A DNA stretch of 64,000 nt from Mucilaginibacter sp. Bleaf8 (GTDB lineage: Bacteria > Bacteroidota > Bacteroidia > Sphingobacteriales > Sphingobacteriaceae): the NCBI RefSeq assembly GCF_018390515.1, contig NZ_JAHBBK010000002.1:539743-603742 (forward strand). Direction: 5' to 3'. This document shows, piece after piece, positions 54,461 to 63,867 of the stretch. The position numbers were made by a program, and so were the translations under genes. Position 1 is the first letter of the stretch. Each line of letters opens with the position of its first letter. The notes under the pieces were generated by a model. The model was given only the letters and a program-made list of their open reading frames with translations, was not told the origin of the DNA and searched no databases.

Positions 54461-55075
54461 ATGGCAATAAATCTGGAAAAAGGTCAGCGCATCAACCTCG
54501 AAAAAAGCAATGGTGCCAAGCTGCAGAATGTTTGCGTAGGTATTAACTGGGGCGCTATTGAAAAGAAGGGCCTTTTTGGCTTTGGTGGTTCAAAAGAGGC
54601 TGTAGATTTGGATGGCAGCTGTGCTTTGTTTGATGAAAACAAGCAGTTGCAGGAGGTTGTATATTTTGGTAATCTGAAATCGAAAAACGGCGCCGTACGT
54701 CATAGTGGTGACGACCTGACCGGCGATATGGGTGGCGATGACGGCTTGGATAACGAAGTAATTACGCTTGACCTGGCCCAACTGCCGCCAACTACCACTT
54801 ATGCGGCATTTGTGCTTAACAGTTTCCGCGGGCATGACTTTGGCACCATTCCTTTTGCGTCGATCCGTATTTATGAAGGTACAACAAAGCGCGTAAACGA
54901 GGTTTTTGCCAAGTATGATATTGCCAACGGCCCTGGCTTTGCCGGCCACGTATCTATGGTAATGGGCGTGTTCTACAAACGCAACGGCGAGTGGAAGTTC
55001 AATGCCATTGGCGAGCCTACTAAAGATAAAAAGTTGCAGGAAACTGTTAACACTGTAATGCAGCGTTACCTGTAA
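54461..55075 (+). CDS. TerD-family calcium-binding stress protein (second)
   Basis: The 204-residue paralogue of the preceding gene keeps LEKGQRINL, VCVGINWGAIE, DLDGSCALFD, VYFGNLKSKNGAVRHSGDDL, and the acidic loop TGDMGGDDGLDNEVITLDL. It has an insert around KKGLFGFGGSKEAVD that is typical of the TerZ/TerA-like branch. It lies 6 bp after the first TerD gene and before a strong hairpin. Confidence 0.94.
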   Translation: MAINLEKGQRINLEKSNGAKLQNVCVGINWGAIEKKGLFGFGGSKEAVDLDGSCALFDENKQLQEVVYFGNLKSKNGAVRHSGDDLTGDMGGDDGLDNEVITLDLAQLPPTTTYAAFVLNSFRGHDFGTIPFASIRIYEGTTKRVNEVFAKYDIANGPGFAGHVSMVMGVFYKRNGEWKFNAIGEPTKDKKLQETVNTVMQRYL

Positions 55076-55096
55076 GCAAAAATTAAATAAAAAACT

Positions 55097-55148
55097 TTTA
55101 AGCTTTGAATGGGAATGTATATTATGCAATGCCCATTCAAAGCTTAAA
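55097..55148 (+). other. Long intercistronic hairpin, 17-bp perfect arms
   Basis: Arms 55097-55113 and 55132-55148 are perfectly complementary around an 18-nt loop. They lie 22 bp after the second TerD gene and 74 bp before TelA. There is no T-run after it. It may partly terminate or protect the upstream mRNA and so set the TerD:TelA ratio. Downstream TACTTTG and GGCTTTG could be weak -7 elements for a telA promoter. Confidence 0.6.
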
Positions 55149-55221
55149 TACTTTGTAATACGGCATATGGCTTTGTAACAACAAGCCGGATGCTGTAATC
55201 TAACCTAAAAACAGAGATCAC

Positions 55222-56325
55222 ATGGATACCATTGTGCCAAGCATGCCCGATATGAATGCGCCGGGCGGAAAAATTGATAAAGAAGGTAACGTAGATATAT
55301 CAAAGGTAACGCCCGAAGATGTAAAAAAATATGAAGCCATTAATAAGGATCTGAATCCGGCTGATGTGAATTCCATCCTTAATTACGGCGTTGATGTGCA
55401 AAACTCGATGGAGAAGTACAGCAACCAGTTCCTAGCATCGGTGCGTACTTACAATTCGGGCGAGGTAGGCCTGCTGATTAACGACCTGCTTACCGAGCTG
55501 AATTATATCGATGTTGACGAGCTAAACCAGAATGCTTTAAGCCGCTTTATTGCCGGTATCCCGTTCTTGAAAAAAATGGTATTTGATGCCAAAAAGCTTT
55601 TTCAGAAATACGATACGGTGGTAAACAATATTGATAAAATTACCAATAAAATTAAAGCCGGCCGGGTAAATTCTATTAAAGATAATGCAGCCCTGCAAAC
55701 TATGTTTGATAATAATGTGAATTACATCAAACAAATGGAAGAGCTGATTATCGCCGGCCAGGTAAAATACAATGAGCTGAATGATAAACTGGCCCAAATG
55801 GATGCCAACCCCGCTGCCTACCAGGATTACGAAATTGCCGACCTGCGCGATTTTGTGAACCGTTTGGATAAGCGCCTTGCCGATATGAAGGTGGTTCGCT
55901 TTATCATGCTGCAATCGCTGGCGCAGATCAGAGTGGTGCAAAACAACAACACGTCGATAGCCGAAAAAGCACAGTCGATTGTAACTACGACCATTCCGGT
56001 TTGGAAAAACCAGTTAACTTTGGCCGTAGCTTTGCACCGCCAGAAAGAGAATGTGGAAATGCAGAAAAAGGTATCGGATACCACCAATACCATACTGCAA
56101 AAAAATGCCGAGTTGCTGAAACAGAACAGTATCGACGTAGCACGCGAAAACGAAAAAACAGTGGTATCAATCGATACGCTGAAGCGTACAACACAATCGC
56201 TTATTGAAACGTTAAATGAGGTAAAGCAAATTCACGAGCAAGGCACACAAAACCGCAAGGTGCTGAACACCGAGCTGCAAAACCTGGAAACAGAGCTGAA
56301 AAAGAACGTGACCAACACGCGCTAA
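55222..56325 (+). CDS. TelA family (toxic anion resistance) protein
   Basis: The 367-residue helical protein matches the TelA family (PF05816): an N-terminal PEDVKKYEAINKDLN, a central AGIPFLKKMVFDAKKLFQKYDTVVNNIDKITNKI, and MEELIIAGQVKYNELND. QSLAQIRVVQNNNTSIAEKAQSIVTTTIPVWKNQLTLAVALHRQKE is the family core. It is predicted cytoplasmic with coiled coils. TelA proteins work with TerC/TerD in tellurite-type stress resistance. It is the fifth gene of the Ter operon. Confidence 0.93.
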   Translation: MDTIVPSMPDMNAPGGKIDKEGNVDISKVTPEDVKKYEAINKDLNPADVNSILNYGVDVQNSMEKYSNQFLASVRTYNSGEVGLLINDLLTELNYIDVDELNQNALSRFIAGIPFLKKMVFDAKKLFQKYDTVVNNIDKITNKIKAGRVNSIKDNAALQTMFDNNVNYIKQMEELIIAGQVKYNELNDKLAQMDANPAAYQDYEIADLRDFVNRLDKRLADMKVVRFIMLQSLAQIRVVQNNNTSIAEKAQSIVTTTIPVWKNQLTLAVALHRQKENVEMQKKVSDTTNTILQKNAELLKQNSIDVARENEKTVVSIDTLKRTTQSLIETLNEVKQIHEQGTQNRKVLNTELQNLETELKKNVTNTR

Positions 56326-56334
56326 TACAAACTG

Positions 56335-57297
56335 ATGGATGAGAATAGGGCAGGCATATTACAAGAATCAAACAGAATAATCAGCAAGCTGCAGTTGCTT
56401 TCTGCTTATTTTGGCGAGGATATTATATACCGTATTTACCTGCGTACACAAGTCATCCATCAGCTTTTTGAAAAAAGCGAGGATCTGGACATCAACAAGC
56501 TGGAGCTTTTCCATTTGCAGTTTACAGCTACCATGATTGAGCTGCTGCAAAAAATCAAAAAAGGTAACGAGCGGAACGTGACCTTGCTTTATGAAGAAAT
56601 TGAGCTCAATAACCAGTTAATTGCCCAAATTAAAGATGTACACCTTACCCGCGAGGCTTTTGAGCTGGGTAAGCAAAAGCAGTCGTTAAAGATAAACAAT
56701 TCATTAAGGCACCTGTACCAAACCCTGAGCGATGGTACTTCCGATTATCCTTTTTCCAAAAATATCAATTTTTTTAGCGCACGTTTTGCGGCCGATTTTT
56801 TCTTGAACATAGATGCCGATCTGCTGGCACGTTTAACACAGTATGTGGTTAGCGAGGTTTATAGCCATGCGCATGCGGTTATTCAGCGCAAGCTGATGGG
56901 GCTGCTTTGTAAGCATGAATTTAAAACTGCGTTTTATTGTGGTTTGAAAAGCGGTACCGTTGTAATTGAAATTTATAAGTTTTTGGACACCGACCGCTAT
57001 TTTATCTACTACCCATCGCGCAGTTTGTTTTTGTTGTGTGATGAAGCAGAGGTGCAGGCCATTGGCGAGGCCCGGCCCGAAACGGGCGACCAAACCATTG
57101 TAGAAGAGCTGCAAAATAAGAACGACCATTTACAGGCCAGCATACAAGCCATCAAAACCAGTATGCCCAATGATATCAGGGTGTTACTTGGCGAACACTA
57201 CAAAAAGATATCAGACATTAACTTCTTACAGAACCTAAGCGCTTTTGACGCGCAAACCAATATTTTAAAAACGATGTTGAACACCGACATCATTTAA
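56335..57297 (+). CDS. Unknown protein of the Ter operon
   Basis: The 320-residue protein has no recognised family. It is largely helical in its first half (LELFHLQFTATMIELLQKI), with a more strand-rich second half including FYCGLKSGTVVIEIYKFLDTDRYFIYYPSRSLFLLC. It has no signal peptide or membrane helix. It lies 9 bp after telA and 33 bp before terC, so it belongs to the operon. It may be a companion of TelA specific to this phylum. Confidence 0.8.
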   Translation: MDENRAGILQESNRIISKLQLLSAYFGEDIIYRIYLRTQVIHQLFEKSEDLDINKLELFHLQFTATMIELLQKIKKGNERNVTLLYEEIELNNQLIAQIKDVHLTREAFELGKQKQSLKINNSLRHLYQTLSDGTSDYPFSKNINFFSARFAADFFLNIDADLLARLTQYVVSEVYSHAHAVIQRKLMGLLCKHEFKTAFYCGLKSGTVVIEIYKFLDTDRYFIYYPSRSLFLLCDEAEVQAIGEARPETGDQTIVEELQNKNDHLQASIQAIKTSMPNDIRVLLGEHYKKISDINFLQNLSAFDAQTNILKTMLNTDII

Positions 57298-57330
57298 GTA
57301 ATTTCACAACCAAAGTAACTTTATTACACA

Positions 57331-58140
57331 ATGGATTTTTTACACACCTTATTAGGCGACGACATTCAGGCCGGCCTGCTCATTATCCTTAACTTGATTG
57401 TCATCGAAAGTTTGCTATCGGTTGATAATGCTGCCGTACTGGCAACCATGGTTTTGGATCTACCTAAAGAGCAACGCAACAAGGCGCTGCGTTATGGTAT
57501 CATCGGCGCTTATGTATTCAGAGGTATTTGTTTGTTCCTGGCCTCATGGCTGGTAAAAGTTTGGTGGTTAAAACCACTGGGCGGCTTATACCTGATTTAC
57601 TTAGCGGCAAGCTATTTCCTCAAAAAGAAATCGTCGGACAAAGAAGAGGAAGAAGAAAGCGTTGATAAAAGCCAAAGTTGGTTCTACAAATCAACCGTTG
57701 GCTTAATTGGTAACTTTTGGGCCACCGTGGCTTTGGTTGAAGTAATGGACCTGGCTTTCTCTATCGATAACGTATTTGCAGCTGTTGCCTTTACCGATCA
57801 CGTTTTTCTGATCTATACCGGCGTTTTTATCGGTATCCTGGCTATGCGTTTCGTAGCGCAGGGCTTTGTAAAGCTAATGGAGAAATTTACATTTCTGGAA
57901 AGCATCGCATTTATTGTGATCGGCGTGTTAGGTATCAAGCTGGCCTCATCACTTTATACGCATTTTTATCCGGGTACACCCATTGCTGAAGCAATAGAAG
58001 GGGAGAAAACAGACCTGTTCGTATCCATATTCACCGTAGCCATATTTGTGTTACCGGTATTAAGCTCCTTACTTTTCAACTTCCCTAAAAAGCACATTGC
58101 TGAACCGGAAGTTGCTAAGAGAGCAGACGACGTTCTTTAA
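57331..58140 (+). CDS. TerC-family integral membrane protein
   Basis: The 269-residue protein has about seven membrane helices with the TerC signatures ESLLSVDNAAVLATM (about 28-42) and VEVMDLAFSIDNVFAAVAF (about 139-157). Their Asp and Asn residues lie in the membrane and are thought to bind metal. A charged loop (KKKSSDKEEEEESVDKSQ) sits between them. TerC exports or senses metal ions and recruits TerD. It is the last gene of the Ter operon, followed by a terminator. Confidence 0.95.
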   Translation: MDFLHTLLGDDIQAGLLIILNLIVIESLLSVDNAAVLATMVLDLPKEQRNKALRYGIIGAYVFRGICLFLASWLVKVWWLKPLGGLYLIYLAASYFLKKKSSDKEEEEESVDKSQSWFYKSTVGLIGNFWATVALVEVMDLAFSIDNVFAAVAFTDHVFLIYTGVFIGILAMRFVAQGFVKLMEKFTFLESIAFIVIGVLGIKLASSLYTHFYPGTPIAEAIEGEKTDLFVSIFTVAIFVLPVLSSLLFNFPKKHIAEPEVAKRADDVL

Positions 58141-58159
58141 TCGGTTCTGATTATATTTG

Positions 58160-58208
58160 AAGTGCAATATTGTAGCGACTTTAGGTTGATACAACATTGC
58201 ACTTTTTT
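58160..58208 (+). terminator. Terminator of the Ter operon
   Basis: Arms 58160-58174 and 58190-58204 pair with one mismatch around a 15-nt loop and run into TTTT. It lies 20 bp after the terC stop codon. Confidence 0.78.
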
Positions 58209-58295
58209 ATGCGCCGTGGTTTATGCCTCTGTTGGGAGTGTTGATTAGATGTGCAATGCCCCTAACTGAATAATGGGATTACAATACAAACGTTT

Positions 58296-58480
58296 GTCAT
58301 TGTGAGGATCGACAGCGACGTGGCAACCGCATCGAATCTAAGTATACCGAGGAGATTGCTTCGCTGCCGCTCGCAATAACAACAAGTTTAATATATGGAT
58401 GTACATGTCCTTGCAAGGAGCAATAGCGACGTGGCAATCTCATCGCATGGAATGATTGCTTCGCTACCGCCCAAAAAGAC
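58296..58480. repeat. Two tandem degenerate copies of an intergenic palindromic repeat
   Basis: Copy 1 (58296-58380) begins GTCATTGTGAGGATCGACAG and ends in its approximate reverse complement, GCTCGCAATAAC. It contains GATTGCTTCGCTGCCGC. Copy 2 (58407-58480) repeats AGCGACGTGGCAA and GATTGCTTCGCTACCGC in a more degenerate form. This resembles the GTCATTGCGAG...CTCGCAATGAC repeats common in Bacteroidota intergenic DNA. It has no coding content. Confidence 0.7.
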
Positions 58481-58512
58481 AATGTGTTCGGGTACTAAAA
58501 TTGCTTCTAAAC

Positions 58513-58552
58513 AAAAAAGCCTCTTTGCATAGATATGCAAAGAGGCTTTTTT
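58513..58552. terminator. Terminator of the yidC-pyrG operon
   Basis: A perfect 18-bp stem (58513-58530 and 58535-58552) with an AGAT loop is flanked by A and T runs. It lies 15 bp downstream of the minus-strand yidC stop codon. Confidence 0.9.
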
Positions 58553-58567
58553 GTAAAATATTGAGGC

Positions 58568-60394
58568 TTACTTTTTCTTTTGTTGCTGCACTTGTTGCTG
58601 GCGCATCATTTCTTCAAGCTTAGCCTGGAAACCTGATTTTTTCTTTTTAGGATCTTCAGGTTTCTTTTTATTCTCTTGTATTTTGGCATGTATCTTCGAG
58701 TCGTCCACCAGCTGACGGATCAGGAACTGCTGGGCAAAGGTTAACATGTTGGCCAAAAAGTAATAATAGTTCAAACCGGCAGGGTAGCTGTTCAGATAAC
58801 CCAGGAACATGATCGGTGTAATATAACCGATATATTTCATTTGGCCAGTAGCACCCGAAACCTGGTTGTTAAAATAAGTGTAAATGATGGTTGAAATAGT
58901 CATCAGTACACACATTAAGCTCAGGTGATCGCCCAGGAAAGGCAACGTAAAGCCAAAATTGATAAAGGCATCGTAAGTCGATAAATCCTTCATCCACAAA
59001 AAGCTTTGGCCACGCAGCTCAAACAAGCTTGGGAAAAAGCGCAGGAAGGCAATTACGATAGGCATTTGCAGCAATAATGGCAAACAACCGCCTAACGGAT
59101 TCACACCAGCCTGGCGATACAATTTCATGTATTCCTGTTGCAGCAGGGTAGGATTCTCTTCGCCTACTTTTGTCTTAATCTCATCCATCTCCGGCTTCAG
59201 TACCCGCATTTTAGCCATGCTGAGGTATGATTTGTAGGTAAGCGGAGATAATACCAGTTTAAGCAAAATAGTAAGCACCAGGATAATTAAACCCATGTTC
59301 CAGCCAAATTGCTGTAAAAAGTTGAATACCGGAATTACTGCAAAACGGTTAATGAACTTTAACGGACCCCAGCCCAAATCAATTTGTTTTTCTAAGCTGT
59401 AACCTTGTTTCTTCAGTGTGCTGAAACGGTTCGGACCAAAGTAAAACTCCATTGGGTAAGTGCCGTTTGCATCGCGTAGCAGGGTAAGGTCGGCACGCAT
59501 TTGCTTAATGTCTGTTTGTGAATTCACATCAGTGCTTACAGCCATGCTTGCTTTTTCAAAACCCTGTTTAGCAATCAGTACGTTCGAGAAAAAGTGCTGC
59601 TTGAATGATACCCATTGCAGCTTTTGATCGGCAATTTGCTTGCTGTCATCTTTGGTTGCATTCAGGTTGTCTACATCATCATCCAGGTTTTTGTAGTATA
59701 CCGATGAATACTGACGTTCCTGAGCCATATCTTTTTCCTGTTTACGCAGGGTAGCAGCCCAGTTGATGTTGATTGCATTACCTGTACCGATAACATTATC
59801 CAAACCGGTTGTTTTAACGGTAAAGCCCAGTTTGTAACCGGCAGCACCTAAGGTATAGGTATAATCGATGTATTGGGTAGGGCTGTAGCTCAGGCGCAAA
59901 GTTACTGCGCTTGAGTCGGTACCAGTTACTTTTACATCGGGCGTTGCCTGGGTAAAGTACAGGTTGTTGGTATCAAATGGTTTGTTGCCAACGTTAAATT
60001 TAAAGCCAAAGTGGTTGTTGGTACCGTCAAACAACAGCAGCGGCTTTTTGTCGAAAGTTTTAAACTCTTTCAGTTCTACCGAATATACACGGCCGCCACG
60101 AGAGCTCAGCTTTACGCGGATATCTTTGTTTTCAAGTGTAACCAGGTTTTCGCTGCCTGTGGTTGCAGCGCCGAACGGCCCTTTCAATGCAGCCGAATCT
60201 ACAACAGGTGCTTTGTTTACAGTGTCTGCCTTGGCGGCAGCAGGGGCAGGCTTAATGCCTGCTCTTTTCAGGGAATCCTGATGTTGTTTTTGCTGCTCTT
60301 TCTTCAACTCATCGGCCGATGGTTTCATCAAAAAGAATGAGCCAACCAGAATCACCAAAATCAGGAATAACCCCGTGAATGTGTTCTTATCCAT
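58568..60394 (-). CDS. yidC: Membrane protein insertase YidC
   Basis: The 608-residue protein has an N-terminal membrane helix (FTGLFLILVILVGSFFLM), a large periplasmic beta domain (about 70-350), and a C-terminal Oxa1-type five-helix domain (about 365-560). The latter has NMGLIILVLTILLKLVLSPLTYKSY, an internal GVNPLGGCLPLLLQMPI and a Lys/Gln-rich cytoplasmic tail. It inserts and folds inner-membrane proteins. It follows pyrG by 21 bp and is probably cotranscribed. Confidence 0.97.
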   Translation of the reverse strand: MDKNTFTGLFLILVILVGSFFLMKPSADELKKEQQKQHQDSLKRAGIKPAPAAAKADTVNKAPVVDSAALKGPFGAATTGSENLVTLENKDIRVKLSSRGGRVYSVELKEFKTFDKKPLLLFDGTNNHFGFKFNVGNKPFDTNNLYFTQATPDVKVTGTDSSAVTLRLSYSPTQYIDYTYTLGAAGYKLGFTVKTTGLDNVIGTGNAININWAATLRKQEKDMAQERQYSSVYYKNLDDDVDNLNATKDDSKQIADQKLQWVSFKQHFFSNVLIAKQGFEKASMAVSTDVNSQTDIKQMRADLTLLRDANGTYPMEFYFGPNRFSTLKKQGYSLEKQIDLGWGPLKFINRFAVIPVFNFLQQFGWNMGLIILVLTILLKLVLSPLTYKSYLSMAKMRVLKPEMDEIKTKVGEENPTLLQQEYMKLYRQAGVNPLGGCLPLLLQMPIVIAFLRFFPSLFELRGQSFLWMKDLSTYDAFINFGFTLPFLGDHLSLMCVLMTISTIIYTYFNNQVSGATGQMKYIGYITPIMFLGYLNSYPAGLNYYYFLANMLTFAQQFLIRQLVDDSKIHAKIQENKKKPEDPKKKKSGFQAKLEEMMRQQQVQQQKKK

Positions 60395-60415
60395 TATTTA
60401 TTTATCGTACAAAAA

Positions 60416-62026
60416 TTAGTTTTTGCGGGCATACGCCAGCGAAGCAGCAACAAAGTTAACAAAAAGTGGATGCGGATTATCAACTGTTGATTTTAATTCG
60501 GGGTGGAATTGCGAACCGACAAAGAACGGGTGATTCTTTAGCTCTACAATCTCAACCAAACCATTCTCGGGGTTGATGCCCGATGGAATCATGCCGGCCT
60601 CTTCATATTGCTTTAAGTACTCGTTGTTAAACTCATAGCGGTGGCGGTGGCGCTCGGTGATGTGGGTTTTACCATAAATAGAAAAAGCTTTGCTGCCTTT
60701 TTTCAAATCGCACGGATAAGCACCCAGGCGCATTGTACCGCCCTTGGTAGTAATGTTTTTCTGCTCTTCCATCATGCTGATTACCGGGTAGGTGGTATGG
60801 CCATCCATCTCCACGCTATTGGCTGCATCAAGGTGCAGTACATGACGGCCATATTCAACCACGGCACATTGCATGCCTAAACAGATGCCGAAGAATGGAA
60901 TATTATTTTCGCGAACGTAGCGGATGGCTTCAATTTTACCCTCAAAGCCACGCTGGCCAAAGCCTGGTGCTACCAGTACGCCATGTAAGCCGCGCAGGCG
61001 GTCAATTGCATTTTCGGGCGTTAACTGCTCGGAGTGAATGTACTCTACACGTACTTTACACTCGTTTTTAGCACCGGCATGTATAAAGGCTTCGGTGATG
61101 GATTTATAAGCATCCGGTAGCTCTACATATTTACCTACCAGGCCAATGCGCACTTCGGCAGTAGGGTTTTTTAAACGGCCTAAAAAGTCTTTCCAGCTTT
61201 CCAGATCCGGTTCATTTTTGTTTGGCAGCTTTAGCTTGGTCAGCACGGTTTTATCCAGCTGCTCTTTCAGCATCAGCAGGGGTACATCATAAATGGTAGG
61301 GGCATCAATTGATTCAATAACGGCATTGATATTTACGTTACAGAATTGTGCTACCTTTTTGCGGATTTCCTGGCTTAAGTGGTGCTCAGTGCGGCAAACC
61401 AGAATATCAGGCTGTATACCGTATTCCAGCAACATTTTCACCGAGTGTTGGGTTGGCTTGGTTTTTAATTCGCCGGCTGCAGCCAGGAACGGAACCAAAG
61501 TTAAGTGAATAACCAGCGAGTTGTTTGAACCCACTTCCCAACGGAACTGCCTTACAGCTTCCACAAACGGTAATGATTCGATATCGCCTACAGTACCGCC
61601 AATTTCGGTGATTACGATGTCGTAATTGCCGCTCTCGCCCAAAATTTTGAAATTGTGTTTAATCTCGTCGGTAATATGCGGTACTACCTGTACGGTTTTG
61701 CCCAAAAATGCACCTTCGCGCTCTTTGTTAATTACGTTTTGGTACACACGGCCGGTAGTGATGTTATTAGCCTGCGATGTGGGTGTGTTCAGGAAACGCT
61801 CGTAGTGGCCCAAATCCAAATCGGTTTCGGCACCATCCTCGGTAACATAGCATTCGCCATGTTCGTATGGATTCAGGGTTCCCGGATCGATGTTGATATA
61901 AGGGTCGAACTTTTGGATGGTAACGCGGTAACCGCGAGCCTGAAGAAGTTTAGCCAGTGAGGCTGAAATAATACCTTTCCCTAACGACGAGGTAACGCCG
62001 CCCGTAACAAATATATACTTAGTCAT
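60416..62026 (-). CDS. pyrG: CTP synthase
   Basis: The 536-residue enzyme starts at [19 protein letters not shown]. The ATG at 62026 is chosen because CTP synthases begin this way; a start at 62041 adds five atypical residues. The synthetase domain (about 1-265) contains [16 protein letters not shown] and [11 protein letters not shown]. The glutaminase domain (about 290-535) has the nucleophile in FFGICLGMQ and a catalytic His and Glu in FHPE. It makes CTP from UTP, ATP and glutamine. Confidence 0.97.
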   Translation of the reverse strand: MTKYIFVTGGVTSSLGKGIISASLAKLLQARGYRVTIQKFDPYINIDPGTLNPYEHGECYVTEDGAETDLDLGHYERFLNTPTSQANNITTGRVYQNVINKEREGAFLGKTVQVVPHITDEIKHNFKILGESGNYDIVITEIGGTVGDIESLPFVEAVRQFRWEVGSNNSLVIHLTLVPFLAAAGELKTKPTQHSVKMLLEYGIQPDILVCRTEHHLSQEIRKKVAQFCNVNINAVIESIDAPTIYDVPLLMLKEQLDKTVLTKLKLPNKNEPDLESWKDFLGRLKNPTAEVRIGLVGKYVELPDAYKSITEAFIHAGAKNECKVRVEYIHSEQLTPENAIDRLRGLHGVLVAPGFGQRGFEGKIEAIRYVRENNIPFFGICLGMQCAVVEYGRHVLHLDAANSVEMDGHTTYPVISMMEEQKNITTKGGTMRLGAYPCDLKKGSKAFSIYGKTHITERHRHRYEFNNEYLKQYEEAGMIPSGINPENGLVEIVELKNHPFFVGSQFHPELKSTVDNPHPLFVNFVAASLAYARKN

Positions 62027-62284
62027 ATGATTTTGCTGCATCCGGTCGCGGCTAAATATGCCGAAACCAATTGTATGTGTACGGGATGCAAAAATAAGAA
62101 AAAAATCGGCCCACGACGGATTTGTTTATAAAATGTGATTTTGAGAAGGAGAGCGGGAATGAGGTGTGAGGAGCGATGATAAGAAGTAGAGAGCGGTGAG
62201 ATGGGGGAAGGAAGTAAGGGTTGTACGACTGTTTTTAAATAGTTGAAGTACAGTATTTAAAACCTGTTACTGGTACTGACAAGA

Positions 62285-62470
62285 TTGTCTCACGAGTATA
62301 AATACCTGTACCAAAGTGTTCCGGGTGTTCCAAGGTGTACCACTTTTTTTGAACGGCCTCTGCGTGCTGCAAGAGGTATTTTGGGTGTACCAAAGTGTAC
62401 CACCTGTACCGGCGTGTACCGGTTTGTTCCGCTTTGTACCACTTTAAAAGTGGTACACCCGGCAGGTCTT
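62285..62470. repeat. Degenerate TGTACC/TGTTCC repeat cluster with hairpin
   Basis: About 12 copies of a loose TGTACC, TGTTCC or GTACCA unit occur within 185 bp, at irregular spacing. They include GGTGTACCAC, CCAAAGTGTACCACC and CCGGCGTGTACCGG, and a hairpin, GTACCACTTT-TAA-AAGTGGTAC, near 62436-62458. It lies in the 530-bp gap upstream of pyrG, which is otherwise without genes. It could be a multi-site protein-binding region or remains of a repeat array. Frames that read through it on both strands are not credible genes. Confidence 0.5.
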
Positions 62471-62574
62471 TTCATCTCGAACGATAGCGGGATATATTAT
62501 ACGCCCAATCTGTCGTTCGCACAAGTTTCCCCCGCTATCACTTAACATGACAAGCACTTTGTAATTATAGTATA

Positions 62575-62784
62575 TCAGCCTATCATGCCGCCGGTAACTG
62601 CAGCAATTTTGCGTTTTACTTCTTCGTAAGTTTCCTTTACCCTTACAAACGAGTCACGGTCGCCGATAACGTAGATATGTACTTCCTCCTCGGGCTCGGT
62701 ATAAATTACTACCGATGTAATATTGCGCGGATTGATCAAAGCCGGACGGCCGTTTCTGTCAGTAACTTCAATGAATGTGTTCAT
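62575..62784 (-). CDS. FlbD-like small protein
   Basis: The 69-residue protein reads IEVTDRNGRPALINPRNITSV, then VHIYVIGDRDSFVRVKETYEEVKRKI. This matches the order of the short flagellar protein FlbD (IEVT-LNG-x-LNPDxIxxI ... GxxxxVxExxEEV). Members outside flagellate species are simply FlbD-like small beta proteins of unknown function, and this is more likely here. Start at ATG 62784. It is monocistronic. Confidence 0.7.
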   Translation of the reverse strand: MNTFIEVTDRNGRPALINPRNITSVVIYTEPEEEVHIYVIGDRDSFVRVKETYEEVKRKIAAVTGGMIG

Positions 62785-62853
62785 GTAATGGTAACAAGCT
62801 TTGCTGGCAAAAGGTTGTTACCAATAATAAATACTGCTATTTAATTGCCGCTG

Positions 62854-63789
62854 CTATTGTTTAAACAGCTCGGCCAGCACGCCTTCTTTTAGCGCGTAAG
62901 TGCTCATTACCACATTCTTAATATTCAATCTATCAATAATAAACTGGGTGATAACAGATGCTACCACAATCATATCTACCCGCACCGGAATTATGCCCGG
63001 CATAGCCGCACGTTCAGCATGTGAAGATTGAATGAGTTGTTGCGTAATGGTAAGTAGCTCGGTGCTATTAAACCGGTAGGATTGAAAAGCTTTCAAATCG
63101 AATGGATTACCCTTTTGCAATTCAACTAAACAGGCAAAGGTTTCGAACGCACCCGACGAGCCGATAAGGCAGGTGGTGGGGTACGCCGCCACTGCTATAA
63201 AAAGATCACGCAAAGCACTATCCAGGTAATCGTACAATTCCTGAACGGCGCTTTGCGGCATCGGATCTGTTTGATGAAAGCGGTGCATTAAACGCGCCGC
63301 ACCAATTTCAAAGCTTTGCTTCCAGATAACCTGTTGCTGATTGCCTAAGATAAATTCTACGCTACCGCCGCCTATATCCATTATTAAGCTGGTATCATCA
63401 GCAGGCATACAGCCCGAGGATTTAACCCCCTGATAAATGTAGCCGGCCTCGGTATCACCAGTTATCGTTTCGATATGGATACCTGTTCGGGAGGCAACAT
63501 CTTCCATAAACTGTGGTCCGTTGGCGGCATTGCGCATGGCGGATGTAGCAATGGCACGCATACTAGTTACGCCATGCTGTTGCATTTGTATATGAAACCG
63601 TTGCATGGCATCCAACCCGCGCTGGTAAGCTTCGGGTTTAATAACACCTTCCTGAATACCGCCTTCGCCCAGCTTTACAGCCACATAATCGTGCAAAACC
63701 TCCGTGAAAAAGTTTTGAGCATTGGGTTGGGCAATCAGTAAATGAAATGTATTGGTGCCGAGGTCCATAACGGCAACAGGGTTATTCAT
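62854..63789 (-). CDS. Ppx/GppA family phosphatase
   Basis: The 311-residue protein starts at MNNPVAVMDLGTNTFHLLI (ATG 63789; a longer frame from 63834 has no extra motif). It has the ASKHA phosphate-binding loops DLGTNTFHL and DIGGGSVEF, and a catalytic Glu in TSAMRNAANG-following segments. It is the short form, as in the exopolyphosphatases and pppGpp phosphatases of Bacteroidota. It should release phosphate from polyphosphate or (p)ppGpp. It is separated from the FlbD-like gene by about 70 bp. Confidence 0.92.
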   Translation of the reverse strand: MNNPVAVMDLGTNTFHLLIAQPNAQNFFTEVLHDYVAVKLGEGGIQEGVIKPEAYQRGLDAMQRFHIQMQQHGVTSMRAIATSAMRNAANGPQFMEDVASRTGIHIETITGDTEAGYIYQGVKSSGCMPADDTSLIMDIGGGSVEFILGNQQQVIWKQSFEIGAARLMHRFHQTDPMPQSAVQELYDYLDSALRDLFIAVAAYPTTCLIGSSGAFETFACLVELQKGNPFDLKAFQSYRFNSTELLTITQQLIQSSHAERAAMPGIIPVRVDMIVVASVITQFIIDRLNIKNVVMSTYALKEGVLAELFKQ

Positions 63790-63867
63790 GCCTCTAAAAT
63801 AAAAAATCGTTGCAAATGTTTGGTGCATCTGCAACGATTATGTTGTTATGTGTAGACGTGAATCTGC

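Noticed and set aside
62285..62545. Frames on both strands through the TGTACC repeats, and the idea of a CRISPR array
   Set aside because: Repeat units are short (about 6-10 bp), degenerate and irregularly spaced, with no spacers of constant length and no cas genes. The frames only mirror the repeats.
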